The position numbers were made by a program, and so were the translations under genes. A stretch of 64,000 nucleotides of DNA from Devosia sp. FJ2-5-3 (GTDB lineage Bacteria; Pseudomonadota; Alphaproteobacteria; Rhizobiales; Devosiaceae), in assembly GCF_029201545.1 (NCBI RefSeq), contig NZ_CP104007.1, positions 2,576,501 to 2,640,500 of the forward strand, read 5' to 3'. This document shows, in pieces, positions 52,142 through 60,587 of this stretch. How positions within the stretch are numbered: the stretch's first letter is position 1; each line of letters begins with the position of its first letter. The notes below the pieces were generated by a model. It was not told where the DNA came from. It did no database searches and saw only the letters and a list, made by a program, of their open reading frames with translations.

Positions 52142-53134
52142 TTAGTCTCGCTTCCCCTCAACCTTATTGAAGAAGCAGCACCAGTCGCCGGTGTTGACGT
52201 TAGGCAATGCGCGCAGGCCGAAGAACATGCCGTCGGCGGGTGCAACCAGTTCGGCCAATTCGTCGCCGAAGATGTTGATGATCTTGGCGATGGAATCGCC
52301 CTTCTTCATCGGCTTGAGGAAGTCGACGCCGGGGGTCGGCACGAAGATGCCGGAGACCGGAGCGAGCAGAGCTTCCTGCTGACCGCGCGTCGCGTCGGTC
52401 GGATAGGTCGCCTGGCCGGGGTACATCTTGTAGTGGCGCAGGATGTTGATGATGGAGTCGGCGAGGTCGCGCGACACCTTGGCGAAGGCTTCCGGCGAGG
52501 TTGCCGAACGGCCGCCCAGCTCGACGGTGATGCCGGTCTTGCCAATTTCCTTCATCCGCGCCATGGGCGAACCCTTGGGCAGGAAGTTGGACATGATGCA
52601 GCCCCAGCCTTCGCCCATGGCCTTGGCCAGCTCGACGGACTCTGGGGTCTCGTCGACGAAGATCGCCTTGGCGAGGAAGGAGTGCGCGCCGCCCGAGTGG
52701 ATCGAGATTTCGAGGTCAGCGACCTTGCTCATCCATTCCGAGTGCGCCCAGGCGATACGCTCGCTGAGGTAACCGTCCGGACGGCCCGGATAGATGCGGT
52801 TCATGTCGAACGAGAACGTGTCCAGCGGATTGCCGCGGTTGGCGTTCTCGAATGCCATGACGTTGAGCACCGGCACCATGACCAGCGTGCCCGAGAGCTG
52901 CTTGGGATCGACTTCGCGCAGGGCGATCGCGCAGGCCATCGGGCCTTCCGGCTCGTCGCCGTGGATGGCGCCGTCGACCCAGAACACCGGGCCCGGATTG
53001 ACGCCATTGACGATGACGACGGGGATCTCAACCTTGGAGCCGCCGGCAAGAGTGGTAACCGGGATCGCGCCGCGGACGATTTCGCCCGGGGCTGCGACTG
53101 CTGTACCGACGGTGATGGTCTTCTGTTCGGCCAT
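52142..53134 (-). CDS. succinylglutamate desuccinylase/aspartoacylase family amidohydrolase
   Basis: 330 residues. M14-type zinc site: His58 and Glu61 in IHGDEPEG, His146 in ISIHSGG; probable catalytic Glu205 in VELGG; substrate-binding NR at 112-113. These enzymes remove N-acyl groups from amino acids. Length and fold also resemble DoeB/EutE of ectoine breakdown, and an M24 protein is present in the divergent arm, but the usual ectoine genes are absent. A general N-acyl amino acid deacylase is the safest call. Confidence 0.84.
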   Translation of the reverse strand: MAEQKTITVGTAVAAPGEIVRGAIPVTTLAGGSKVEIPVVIVNGVNPGPVFWVDGAIHGDEPEGPMACAIALREVDPKQLSGTLVMVPVLNVMAFENANRGNPLDTFSFDMNRIYPGRPDGYLSERIAWAHSEWMSKVADLEISIHSGGAHSFLAKAIFVDETPESVELAKAMGEGWGCIMSNFLPKGSPMARMKEIGKTGITVELGGRSATSPEAFAKVSRDLADSIINILRHYKMYPGQATYPTDATRGQQEALLAPVSGIFVPTPGVDFLKPMKKGDSIAKIINIFGDELAELVAPADGMFFGLRALPNVNTGDWCCFFNKVEGKRD

Positions 53135-53137
53135 TTC

Positions 53138-53623
53138 TTAGATGCCCTTGAATGCGTTATACTTTTCGAGTTCTTCAGGCGTGTAGACCTGCATGAATTC
53201 GATCTCGACGTCGCCGGCGTCATTGTCGAGGAATGCGACAAAGCCTTCGGGATGCGGGTGGCTGCCATAGACGCCACAGGCCTGGCAGATGCGCAGCTCG
53301 GCGCCCTGCGACTTGGCGTGGTCGAGTGCCGCGTCGATGTTTTCGACTTCGTAGCAGATGTGGTGCAGGCCCTGGGCGTTGCGCTGCTTGATCCAGGCGT
53401 CAAAACGGCCGCCCTCTTCCAGCGACTGGCAGAGCTGGTACTCGATGCCGCCGAGGTTGAAGAGCGCAACGCGGTTCTTGGACTTCGGGTAGTCGATGAT
53501 CTGCGTGTCGGTCGGTACGTGCAGGAACTTGGAATAGGCGCTCAGTGCCTCCTTCGCGTCGCGGACGGCGAAGGCCATGTGCTTGATGGACTTGATATTG
53601 GGATTGTCGGATTTCACGGACAT
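53138..53623 (-). CDS. VOC family protein, methylmalonyl-CoA epimerase-like
   Basis: 161 residues. Metal-site residues at the expected places: His15 (IKHMAFAV), His87/88 (GLHHICYEV), Glu142 (VEIEFMQ), which is the pattern of methylmalonyl-CoA epimerase and 4-hydroxyphenylpyruvate-type modules. It probably epimerises an acidic carbon. It could racemise an amino-acid-like intermediate before the aminotransferase encoded 8 bases upstream. Confidence 0.82.
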   Translation of the reverse strand: MSVKSDNPNIKSIKHMAFAVRDAKEALSAYSKFLHVPTDTQIIDYPKSKNRVALFNLGGIEYQLCQSLEEGGRFDAWIKQRNAQGLHHICYEVENIDAALDHAKSQGAELRICQACGVYGSHPHPEGFVAFLDNDAGDVEIEFMQVYTPEELEKYNAFKGI

Positions 53624-53631
53624 GGTCTTCC

Positions 53632-54828
53632 TCAGGCAGATTTGCGCTCAGCGCGGATGGTTTCGACGACGGATTTGATGCGGTCCATGGCTTCGCGGAT
53701 GCGATCGACCGACTGGGTCAGCGACATGCGGACGAAATCGTCGCGATAGTCGCCATAGATGACGCCGGGATAGATCATCACCTTGCCTTCGGCGAGCAGC
53801 CGCTGGCAGAACTCGCTGGCCGGCAGGCCCACGACCGACACGTCGGCATAGACATAGAAGGCGCCCTGCGGCTCGGCATAGGGAATGCCCAGCGCATCGA
53901 GACCCTCGCAGAGAGCCTTGCGGCGCTCGTCATAGGTCAGGCGCATCTCTTCGACGCATTCCTGCGGGCCGGTCAGTGCGGCGAGGGCCGCGTGCTGGCT
54001 GACCGATGCGACCGAAATCGCGAAGGCATGGTTGATCTCGGCCATGGCCACGATCAGCTCACGCGGGCCGGCAAAGTAGCCGACGCGCCAGCCGGTCATG
54101 GCATAGGCCTTGGAGAAGCCCGACAGTGTGATGGTGCGCTCGCGCATGCCCGGAAGCGATGCGACCGGCTGGATACGCTGGTTGCCATAAGTCAGGCGCG
54201 CATAGATCTCGTCCGAAATGACGATCAGATCGTGCTCGATGGCGAGCTGGGCGATCTTCTCGACCTCGTCCGGTGCCGTCACGGTGCCGGTCGGGTTGTT
54301 CGGGTTGATCAGCACCAGCACCCTGGACTTGGGCGTGATGTGCTTCTTCACCATCTCGGCGGTGAGGGTGAAATTGGTCGACATGTCCATGCGCACCGGC
54401 ACAACCGTGGCGTCGGCAAGTTCTGCCGCCTGGCCATAGGGGTTGTAGCCCGGGCACGGCACGATGATTTCGTCGCCCGGGTTCAGCAGCGACAGCGCGA
54501 TGATGAACATGGCGTGCTGGCCGCCAGGGGTCACCACGATTTCGTCGATCGCGTAGTCGGCGCCACCATGGGCCTTGATGTTGGCGGCAATGGCCGTGCG
54601 CAGGGCGGGAAGCCCGAGCGGGTGGCCATAATGGGTCTCACCACGACCCAGCGCATCCTGGCCGGCCTTGACGATATGGGCAGGCGTGTCGAGATCGGGA
54701 TCGCCGCGGCCGAGACGGATCACGTCGGTCAGGCCCTCGGCAATGTTCGCCATCTTGGTGATGACGTGCTCTTCCTTGAGCTTGATACGGTCCGCCAGGC
54801 GGTTGGCGTGCAGGCTTGAAAGTTCCAT
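53632..54828 (-). CDS. class I/II PLP-dependent aminotransferase
   Basis: 398 residues. PLP-binding Lys240 in LSGFSKAYAMTGWRVGY, NPNNPTG at 175-181, SDEIYARL. Aspartate-aminotransferase fold type I. A paralogue at 61823 in the divergent arm shares RGDPD, TPxHI and the Lys motif. One member on each side of the divergent promoter suggests two transaminations, or transamination of two different residues of one substrate. Confidence 0.9.
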   Translation of the reverse strand: MELSSLHANRLADRIKLKEEHVITKMANIAEGLTDVIRLGRGDPDLDTPAHIVKAGQDALGRGETHYGHPLGLPALRTAIAANIKAHGGADYAIDEIVVTPGGQHAMFIIALSLLNPGDEIIVPCPGYNPYGQAAELADATVVPVRMDMSTNFTLTAEMVKKHITPKSRVLVLINPNNPTGTVTAPDEVEKIAQLAIEHDLIVISDEIYARLTYGNQRIQPVASLPGMRERTITLSGFSKAYAMTGWRVGYFAGPRELIVAMAEINHAFAISVASVSQHAALAALTGPQECVEEMRLTYDERRKALCEGLDALGIPYAEPQGAFYVYADVSVVGLPASEFCQRLLAEGKVMIYPGVIYGDYRDDFVRMSLTQSVDRIREAMDRIKSVVETIRAERKSA

Positions 54829-54839
54829 TTTGTCCTCTC

Positions 54840-56360
54840 TTAGAGCCCGTAGATCTCGGAGTATTTTTTGTTGAGGTACGAGATGTACGGCTCCGGATCG
54901 AGCTTGCGGCCGGTGGTGCGGACCAGGAGCTCGTCGCGTGTATAGCGGCGGCCATGCTGGTGGATGTTCTCCACCATGAAGTGGCGCAGCGGGTCGTAGT
55001 CGCCGGTGGCCAGACCCTGGGCGATGCCAGCGTCCTTGCTGGCGGTTTCGAACAGCTGGCCGGCCATGACGTTGCCGATGGTGTAGTTGCAGAAGGTGCC
55101 GATCTGGCCGGACGACCAGTGCACGTCCTGCAGCACGCCCTGCGCGTCATTGGGAACGTCGAGACCGAGATATTCCTTGATCTTGGCGTTCCAGGCTTCG
55201 GGCAGATCCTTGACGGAGAGCGAACCGTCGATCAGCGCCGCTTCGATGTCGGTGCGCAGCATGACGTGGAAGTCATAGGTCAGCTCGTCGGCCTCGACGC
55301 GGATGAAGCCCGGGCGGACGCGGTTGATGGCGCGCCAGAATTCGTCCACCGAAACATCGGCGAGCTGCTCGGGGAAATAGCCCTTGGCGATTTCGAAATT
55401 GTTTTCCCAGAAGGCCTTGGCGCGGCCGACATGGTTTTCCCACAGCCGCGACTGCGATTCATGAGCGCCGAAGCTCACGCCGCTGACGGCATAGAGGCCG
55501 ACAAGGTCAGTGGCGAATGGCGTGCGGACATAGGCGGGGTCGGAACCCTGCTCGTAGAGCGCATGGCCCGCCTCATGCAGCGCGCCGAAAAGGCTTGCCG
55601 GCATGTAGTCTTCATAAAAGCGCGTGGTGATGCGCACGTCGTTGCGGGTGAAGGACACTTCGAACGGGTGCAGCGTGGTGTCGAGGCGACCGCGGTTGAG
55701 GTCGTAGCCAACCTTGGAGGAAATCTCCAGCGCCAGCGCATGCTGCTTGTCGACCGGATAGATGCGCTCGAGGAAATCAAAACGCGGAGCCGGCTTTTCG
55801 GCAATAGCCTTGACCAGCGGCAGCAGGCCTTCGCGAAGGCGCGAAAACAGCGGCTTCAGCGAGGCGACAGTCTCGCCGGGCTCGAAGCGATACATCAGCG
55901 CATCATAGGGATGCTCGGAATAGCCGATGCATTCGGCCATTTCGCGGTTCAGTTCGACCGTCTGCTCCATCAACGGAGCAAAATGGGCATAGTCGTTCTC
56001 TGCACGCGCCTTGGCCCAGATGGCATGGCCGATCGAGCCAAGTTCTGCGCGGCGACGGGTCAAATCTGCCGGAATCGCCTGGTGGTAGTCGATGGCGTCG
56101 CGAACCTGCTGAACCATCCCTTTTTCCACAGAGGATGCATCAAAGGCGGCGACTTCGCTCTCGGCCTTGTCCAGCAGCGAGCGGGTTTCATCCGAAACAA
56201 GCAGGTCGCGCGTCAAAACAGACAGCGTCGCCAACTGCTTGCTGCGCGTCTCGTGCCCGCCATGGGGCATCATCGTCCGCGCATCCCAACTGAGGATGGA
56301 CTGAGCGTTCAGCATGTCATTGACCTGCCCAATGCGCTCCATGAGCTTAGCGTAACTCAT
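54840..56360 (-). CDS. M32 metallocarboxypeptidase (Taq type)
   Basis: 506 residues from the ATG giving MSYAKLMERIGQVNDMLNAQ, which fits the family start and length; a GTG 31 codons upstream is less likely. Zinc motif HEAGH at 262-266 (LHEAGHALYE) with the downstream Glu in SFGAHESQSRLWENH. Cytosolic enzyme that removes C-terminal residues from short peptides. First gene of the leftward run; peptide processing fits the Dpp-type transporter at its end. Confidence 0.9.
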   Translation of the reverse strand: MSYAKLMERIGQVNDMLNAQSILSWDARTMMPHGGHETRSKQLATLSVLTRDLLVSDETRSLLDKAESEVAAFDASSVEKGMVQQVRDAIDYHQAIPADLTRRRAELGSIGHAIWAKARAENDYAHFAPLMEQTVELNREMAECIGYSEHPYDALMYRFEPGETVASLKPLFSRLREGLLPLVKAIAEKPAPRFDFLERIYPVDKQHALALEISSKVGYDLNRGRLDTTLHPFEVSFTRNDVRITTRFYEDYMPASLFGALHEAGHALYEQGSDPAYVRTPFATDLVGLYAVSGVSFGAHESQSRLWENHVGRAKAFWENNFEIAKGYFPEQLADVSVDEFWRAINRVRPGFIRVEADELTYDFHVMLRTDIEAALIDGSLSVKDLPEAWNAKIKEYLGLDVPNDAQGVLQDVHWSSGQIGTFCNYTIGNVMAGQLFETASKDAGIAQGLATGDYDPLRHFMVENIHQHGRRYTRDELLVRTTGRKLDPEPYISYLNKKYSEIYGL

Positions 56361-56459
56361 TGACCGAAAATACCTTTCTTCCCCCAGCAGGTCTTCTGCT
56401 GCTTTTCTCACCAGGTGCTTGACGCCGCCCGTTCCGTATGTACTGAATGTCACATATTA

Positions 56460-56473
56460 GATTGTCGACAATC
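56460..56473. promoter_or_regulatory. perfect 14-bp palindrome, probable GntR operator of region E
   Basis: GATTGTCGACAATC in the 194-base divergent gap between the M32 gene and the first DUF4438 gene. A TTGTnnACAA core is common for FCD-type GntR proteins, and such a regulator is encoded in the leftward arm (49153-49830). A single site here could control both arms. Confidence 0.68.
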
Positions 56474-56554
56474 AGACGAGCTAATGTTGGACAGGGAATT
56501 GAACGGTTGTCAAGCAATGAGAAAAACTAGCTCTGCAAAAACGGCGAGTGCTCG

Positions 56555-57436
56555 ATGAGCACCGAAAATACCAGCCTCACCTCCAATGCAGACCGCTTGG
56601 TCGCCATGGCCGTTTGCGGCTATGTCAGCACGCCATCCGTGCGCCCCGGCGCCTATCTCCACCACCCGGATGGCAAGGGAATCATGCTGCCGGGCATGTT
56701 CGGCGTGACCTATAATGCGCGCGCCGGGGACCGTGCCTTCGGTTGGGCCGGCGACCATGTGGAGCCCGGTGTTTCCATTGCTCACCCGAATGAATCTGCA
56801 GATTTCGCCCTGCACTACCTGACCTGCGTCGGCAATGTGGCCACCGTCACCTCGGGCCTCGCCAAGGGCGCCAAGGGCGTCGTCACCGGCGAGCATGCGC
56901 GACTTCTTGTGGATTTCCCCGATGAAGTGAACGAGCTGCTCAATATCGGCGACCAGATCCAGATCGAGGCCATCGGCCGCGGTATCGAGCTCGATGGTTA
57001 TCCCGGCGTCGAGTTCAAGAAGACCAGCCCGCGCCTGCTCGAAGCCCTCGGCATCACCCGCCAGCCCAACGGCCAGCTCAAGGTGAAAGCCGCCATGGAA
57101 CTGCCGATCGAGATCATGGGTTCGGGCGCCGAGCTCAATTCCGAATATGTCGACCAGGACCTGATGAGCGGCGACCGCCAGCTCATGGCCGATCTCGGCA
57201 TTGACCAGATGCGCCTTGGCGACGTCATCGCCATCCGTCACGCAGACCACCATTTCGGCCGGTCCTACCGCGAGGGCTCTGTTTCCATCGCGCTCTGCAT
57301 CCACGGCGATTCCATCATGACCGGCCACGGCCCGGGCATCATGACGATCATGACCGCCACGGACGGCAGCCTCGATTTCGAAATCGACCCCAAAGCCAAT
57401 ATCGCCAACTTCTTCGGAATCGGACAGGCCAAATGA
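56555..57436 (+). CDS. DUF4438 family protein (tandem copy 1)
   Basis: 293 residues, no signal peptide. It matches what I recall of DUF4438 (uncharacterised, cytoplasmic). Conserved blocks: YNARAGDRAFGWAGDHVEPGVSI at 53-75 (blocks: GDRAFGWAGD, PGVSI), GAKGVVTG, GDQIQIEAIGRGIELDGYPGVEFK (blocks: GDQIQIEA, LDGYPGV), RLGDVIAI and GHGPGIMTIMTA near the C-terminus. Its start lies 81 bases after the palindrome. It overlaps copy 2 as ATGA. Function unknown; it may be an enzyme acting on the peptide-like or ureido substrate. Confidence 0.8.
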   Translation: MSTENTSLTSNADRLVAMAVCGYVSTPSVRPGAYLHHPDGKGIMLPGMFGVTYNARAGDRAFGWAGDHVEPGVSIAHPNESADFALHYLTCVGNVATVTSGLAKGAKGVVTGEHARLLVDFPDEVNELLNIGDQIQIEAIGRGIELDGYPGVEFKKTSPRLLEALGITRQPNGQLKVKAAMELPIEIMGSGAELNSEYVDQDLMSGDRQLMADLGIDQMRLGDVIAIRHADHHFGRSYREGSVSIALCIHGDSIMTGHGPGIMTIMTATDGSLDFEIDPKANIANFFGIGQAK

Positions 57437-58311
57437 CCATTTCCGTCAATGCAAACGACCTCGTATCCGTCTCGCTCGGCGGAGCCATTGCCCATCCGGG
57501 TTTCGCTGGCCTGCCGGCAGAGCCCTATCGCCTCGCCGCTGACGGCAAGCCGTTCCTGCTGCCGACATGGGGCGGCATCGTCTATAATGTCTCGGTCGGC
57601 GACAGCGCCTTCGGCTGGGCTGCGGACTGCATCCATCCCGGCGTCTCGATCAAGGGCGGCGACGACCTCAAGAATCGCGGCCTGAACGTCTACGCATGCC
57701 TCGGCAACACCGCCGTGGTCATGACCGGCCGCGCCCAGGGCGCCAAGGGTGTCGTCACCGGTAAGTCGGGCCGCTTCTCCGAGCAGCTGATCATCCACTT
57801 CCCCAAGTCGGTCCGCGCCGACATGGCCGTGGGCGACCAGATCCTCATCCGCTCGCTCGGCACCGGCATGGCTGTCGATGGCCACCCCGAAGTCGCCCTC
57901 AAGGGCCTTGGCCCGAACCTCTTTGAAGCCCTGCCCAAGAAGGTCGTCGATGGGCGTCTCGAAATCGGCGTCGTCGCCAAGGTTCCGGCGCACCTCATCG
58001 GTGCCGGTCTCGGCCTTACCTCCGAAGGCGGTAGCCTGCACATGCAGTCGACCGACCGCGCCGCCCTCAAGGAAGCCGGTCTTGACCAGCTTCGTCTCGG
58101 CGATCTCGTGGCCTTCGAGAACACCGACAGCCGCTACAACCACGGCTATCTCCGCGGTGCGATCTCGATCGGTGTCGTCGGCCAGACCGATGGCCCGCGC
58201 GCCGGCTACGGCCCGGGCGTCACCATCATCATGACCGCTCCGAAGGGCGAGCTCGGCTGCTTCATCGCACCCGGCACCAACCTCAAGTCCCTCCTGAGCC
58301 TGGAAGACTAA
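57433..58311 (+). CDS. DUF4438 family protein (tandem copy 2)
   Basis: 292 residues and clearly homologous to copy 1: YNVSVGDSAFGWAAD, PGVSI, GAKGVVTG, GDQILIRSLGTGMAVDGHPEV (blocks: GDQILIRS, VDGHPEV), RLGDLVAFENTDSRYNHGY and GYGPGVTIIMTA line up in the same order. The two copies are co-translated (4-base overlap), so a heteromer is likely. Positions conserved between them (the GDxAFGWAxD and GPG blocks) are the best guess for an active or ligand site. Confidence 0.8.
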   Translation: MTISVNANDLVSVSLGGAIAHPGFAGLPAEPYRLAADGKPFLLPTWGGIVYNVSVGDSAFGWAADCIHPGVSIKGGDDLKNRGLNVYACLGNTAVVMTGRAQGAKGVVTGKSGRFSEQLIIHFPKSVRADMAVGDQILIRSLGTGMAVDGHPEVALKGLGPNLFEALPKKVVDGRLEIGVVAKVPAHLIGAGLGLTSEGGSLHMQSTDRAALKEAGLDQLRLGDLVAFENTDSRYNHGYLRGAISIGVVGQTDGPRAGYGPGVTIIMTAPKGELGCFIAPGTNLKSLLSLED

Positions 58312-58313
58312 GC

Positions 58314-59396
58314 ATGTCGATCTCCCTGACCAGCGTCACCCGTCCTAGCCTCGAAACCTTCATGGCCCAGGGGTTTGAGAAACTTGGCCTGTCGGCCGAG
58401 GATGCGGCCATCTTCGCCGATGCCCTGATCTTCTCCGAGCTGCGCTTCCACCCTGGCCACGGCCAGGGCGTTCGCCGGCTGCGGCGCTATCAGGAACGCA
58501 TCGGCCAGAAACTGGTCGATCCGGCGGCGCCCTGGGAGATCGTCAAGGAAAGCCCGGCCCTCGCCCTGGTCGATGCCCATAACGGCATCGGCACAGTGGC
58601 GGCGGCCAAGGCCATGCGGCTGGCCATCCAGAAGGCCAAGGTCAGCGGCATCGGCCAGGTGCTCGTCCGCAACTCGACCCATTACGGTTCCTCGGCCGTC
58701 CATGCCTGCCAGGCCATGGAAGCGGGTTGCATCGGCATGGCCATCACCAATGCCGGCCCGGAAATGGCCCCCTGGGGCGCCCGCGAAGGCGCCACCGGCA
58801 CCAATCCCTGGGGCATTGCCGCCCCGACCAATCTTGGCTTCCCCGCCGTGATGGACTTCGCCCTCACCACGGCCGGCAAGGGCATGATGATGTGGCACGC
58901 CCGCGAAGGCAAAAAGATGCCGCTCGACTGGGCCCTCACGCCCGACGGCGAAATCACCGATGACCCCAACGCCGCCATGAACGGCCCCCTCCTCGCCATC
59001 GGCGAATACAAGGGGTACGGCCTTGCCTTCATGACCGATGTCATGACCGGCGTGCTCGGCGGCGGCGGCTTTGGCCTCACCCCCTATGCCGACCCCAAGA
59101 AGCTCGACGTTTCGCACACGCTGACCGCCATCGACATCGAATGGTTCATGCCGCTCGAGACCTTCAAGGAGCGCATGGGCGAATTCTCGCAGATGATGAA
59201 GTCGCGCAAGACGCGCCCGGGCTTCTCCGAAATCCTCATCCCCGGCGAACAGGAAGCCCGTCGGGCCGAGCGCAAGTCGCAGGCCGGCGTGCCGCTGGAC
59301 GACGAAGTGCTCGAAGACCTCATTGCCCTCGGCAAAGAGCTCGGCGTCGAATCCGAGCTTGAGATCGTCGGCCCCTATGAGGAGAGCCGGCTGTGA
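58314..59396 (+). CDS. Ldh family (malate/L-lactate/ureidoglycolate-type) dehydrogenase
   Basis: 360 residues; two bases after the DUF4438 stop. The NAD(P)-dependent Ldh2 fold: SELRFHPGHGQGVRRL in the catalytic region, VRNSTHYGSSAVHA with the active-site His, GTNPWGIAAP where most members have GTNPxAxAxP, and GEYKGYGLAFMTD. Family members oxidise 2-hydroxy acids, including ureidoglycolate (AllD). With AllA-like and PuuE-like genes in the other arm this is a third ureide-type enzyme. Confidence 0.88.
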   Translation: MSISLTSVTRPSLETFMAQGFEKLGLSAEDAAIFADALIFSELRFHPGHGQGVRRLRRYQERIGQKLVDPAAPWEIVKESPALALVDAHNGIGTVAAAKAMRLAIQKAKVSGIGQVLVRNSTHYGSSAVHACQAMEAGCIGMAITNAGPEMAPWGAREGATGTNPWGIAAPTNLGFPAVMDFALTTAGKGMMMWHAREGKKMPLDWALTPDGEITDDPNAAMNGPLLAIGEYKGYGLAFMTDVMTGVLGGGGFGLTPYADPKKLDVSHTLTAIDIEWFMPLETFKERMGEFSQMMKSRKTRPGFSEILIPGEQEARRAERKSQAGVPLDDEVLEDLIALGKELGVESELEIVGPYEESRL

Positions 59397-60574
59397 CCAG
59401 TCTCACCCGGGAGCGCAAGCCCGTCCGCCCGATGGGCCTCGATTTTCGCCGCAGCGTGCAGGATCGCATCCGCGCGCTGGCGGCGGAGCGTGGCCTCGAC
59501 GGCGTGCTGCTGCTGACACCCGCCAATGTGTTTTACGCCTGCGGCTTCCACTTCTCGGTCAATGAGCGCCCCATCGCGCTCTACATCCCGCTGAACGGCA
59601 AGCCGACCCTGTTCGTGCCGCTGCTCGAGCTCGAAAACGCCGAGCCGGTCGAAGGTGTCGAGCTCAAGATCTACGAGGAATTCCCCGGAATCGTTCATCC
59701 CGTCGTCTGGATGGTCGAGGAATCCGGTGCTCGCAAGATCGCCATCGACCTGCTCGATGCCCGCCTTGTCGGCCCCATCGAGGCCATGGTGGAAAGCCTC
59801 GTGCTCGAAGATTTCGCGGCCCCCTGCCGCTACATAAAGACGGCCGAGGAGCTGGAGCTCACCCGCATCGCGGCCACCTATGCCGATCTCTGCCTCGAGC
59901 GTCTGCTGCTCAATGGCGGGGACATCATCTCCCAGGGCGGCACCGAGCTCGACCTCTATGCCGACAGCACCAGCTTCGCCCTCGCAGAACTGAAGAAAAA
60001 CTATGGCGAGGCCTTTGCCGGCACCAAGCTGGGCATTTCCTCCTCCGTCCACACCGGCCCACGCGGGGCCCTGCCCCATGGCGCGACCGGCCACAGCAAG
60101 CCGCAGCGCGGCCACACGCTTATCTCCGGCGTCGGCTGCTCTCTGGGCGGCTATCACGCCGAAAGCGGCATCACCTATGTCGTCGGGGAAATGTCCGCCG
60201 AACAGCGCCGCATCATGGAGGCGCTTGAAGCCTGCGACGCTGCCGGCGTTGCCGCGCTGAAACCCGGCACCCTCTGCCAGGATGTCAATGTCGCTGCCCT
60301 CGCTGCCCTCAAGGATGCGGGTCTCGGCGACACCATCCGCCATCGCATCGGCCATGGCATGGGCGTCGAAGGCCATGAGGCTCCGTGGCTCGCACCGGGC
60401 GACACCACAATCGTTGCGCCCGGCATGGTCTTTTCCAACGAGCCGGGCGTCTACCGGCCAGGGATCGACGGCTACCGCACCATCAACACCATGATCGTCC
60501 ATGCCGACGGGGTCGAAATCCCCAGCCGGCTCCAGGCCGATCATCCCATCGAAACACGCATTATTAGTCTCTAA
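59393..60574 (+). CDS. M24 (creatinase/prolidase-fold) protein lacking several metal ligands
   Basis: 393 residues from a GTG overlapping the previous stop (GTGA). N-terminal creatinase domain, C-terminal pita-bread fold with LPHGATGH at 227-233, GHGMGVEGHEAPW (His321, His328) and FSNEPGVY (Glu350). Of the five metal-ligand positions of M24 peptidases, the first Asp aligns with Gly246, the second Asp with Glu257 and the last Glu with Ile364; only His321 and Glu350 are kept. It is therefore probably a creatinase-like, metal-independent amidinohydrolase or C-N hydrolase rather than a prolidase. Confidence 0.85.
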   Translation: MTSLTRERKPVRPMGLDFRRSVQDRIRALAAERGLDGVLLLTPANVFYACGFHFSVNERPIALYIPLNGKPTLFVPLLELENAEPVEGVELKIYEEFPGIVHPVVWMVEESGARKIAIDLLDARLVGPIEAMVESLVLEDFAAPCRYIKTAEELELTRIAATYADLCLERLLLNGGDIISQGGTELDLYADSTSFALAELKKNYGEAFAGTKLGISSSVHTGPRGALPHGATGHSKPQRGHTLISGVGCSLGGYHAESGITYVVGEMSAEQRRIMEALEACDAAGVAALKPGTLCQDVNVAALAALKDAGLGDTIRHRIGHGMGVEGHEAPWLAPGDTTIVAPGMVFSNEPGVYRPGIDGYRTINTMIVHADGVEIPSRLQADHPIETRIISL

Positions 60575-60587
60575 GGGGGGACGTGAC

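Noticed and set aside
52142..60574. Ectoine degradation genes (AstE-like as DoeB, M24 as DoeA)
   Set aside because: The two genes are in different arms, the M24 N-terminal domain lacks the motifs I associate with ectoine hydrolase, and the ectoine transporter, DoeC and DoeD are missing.
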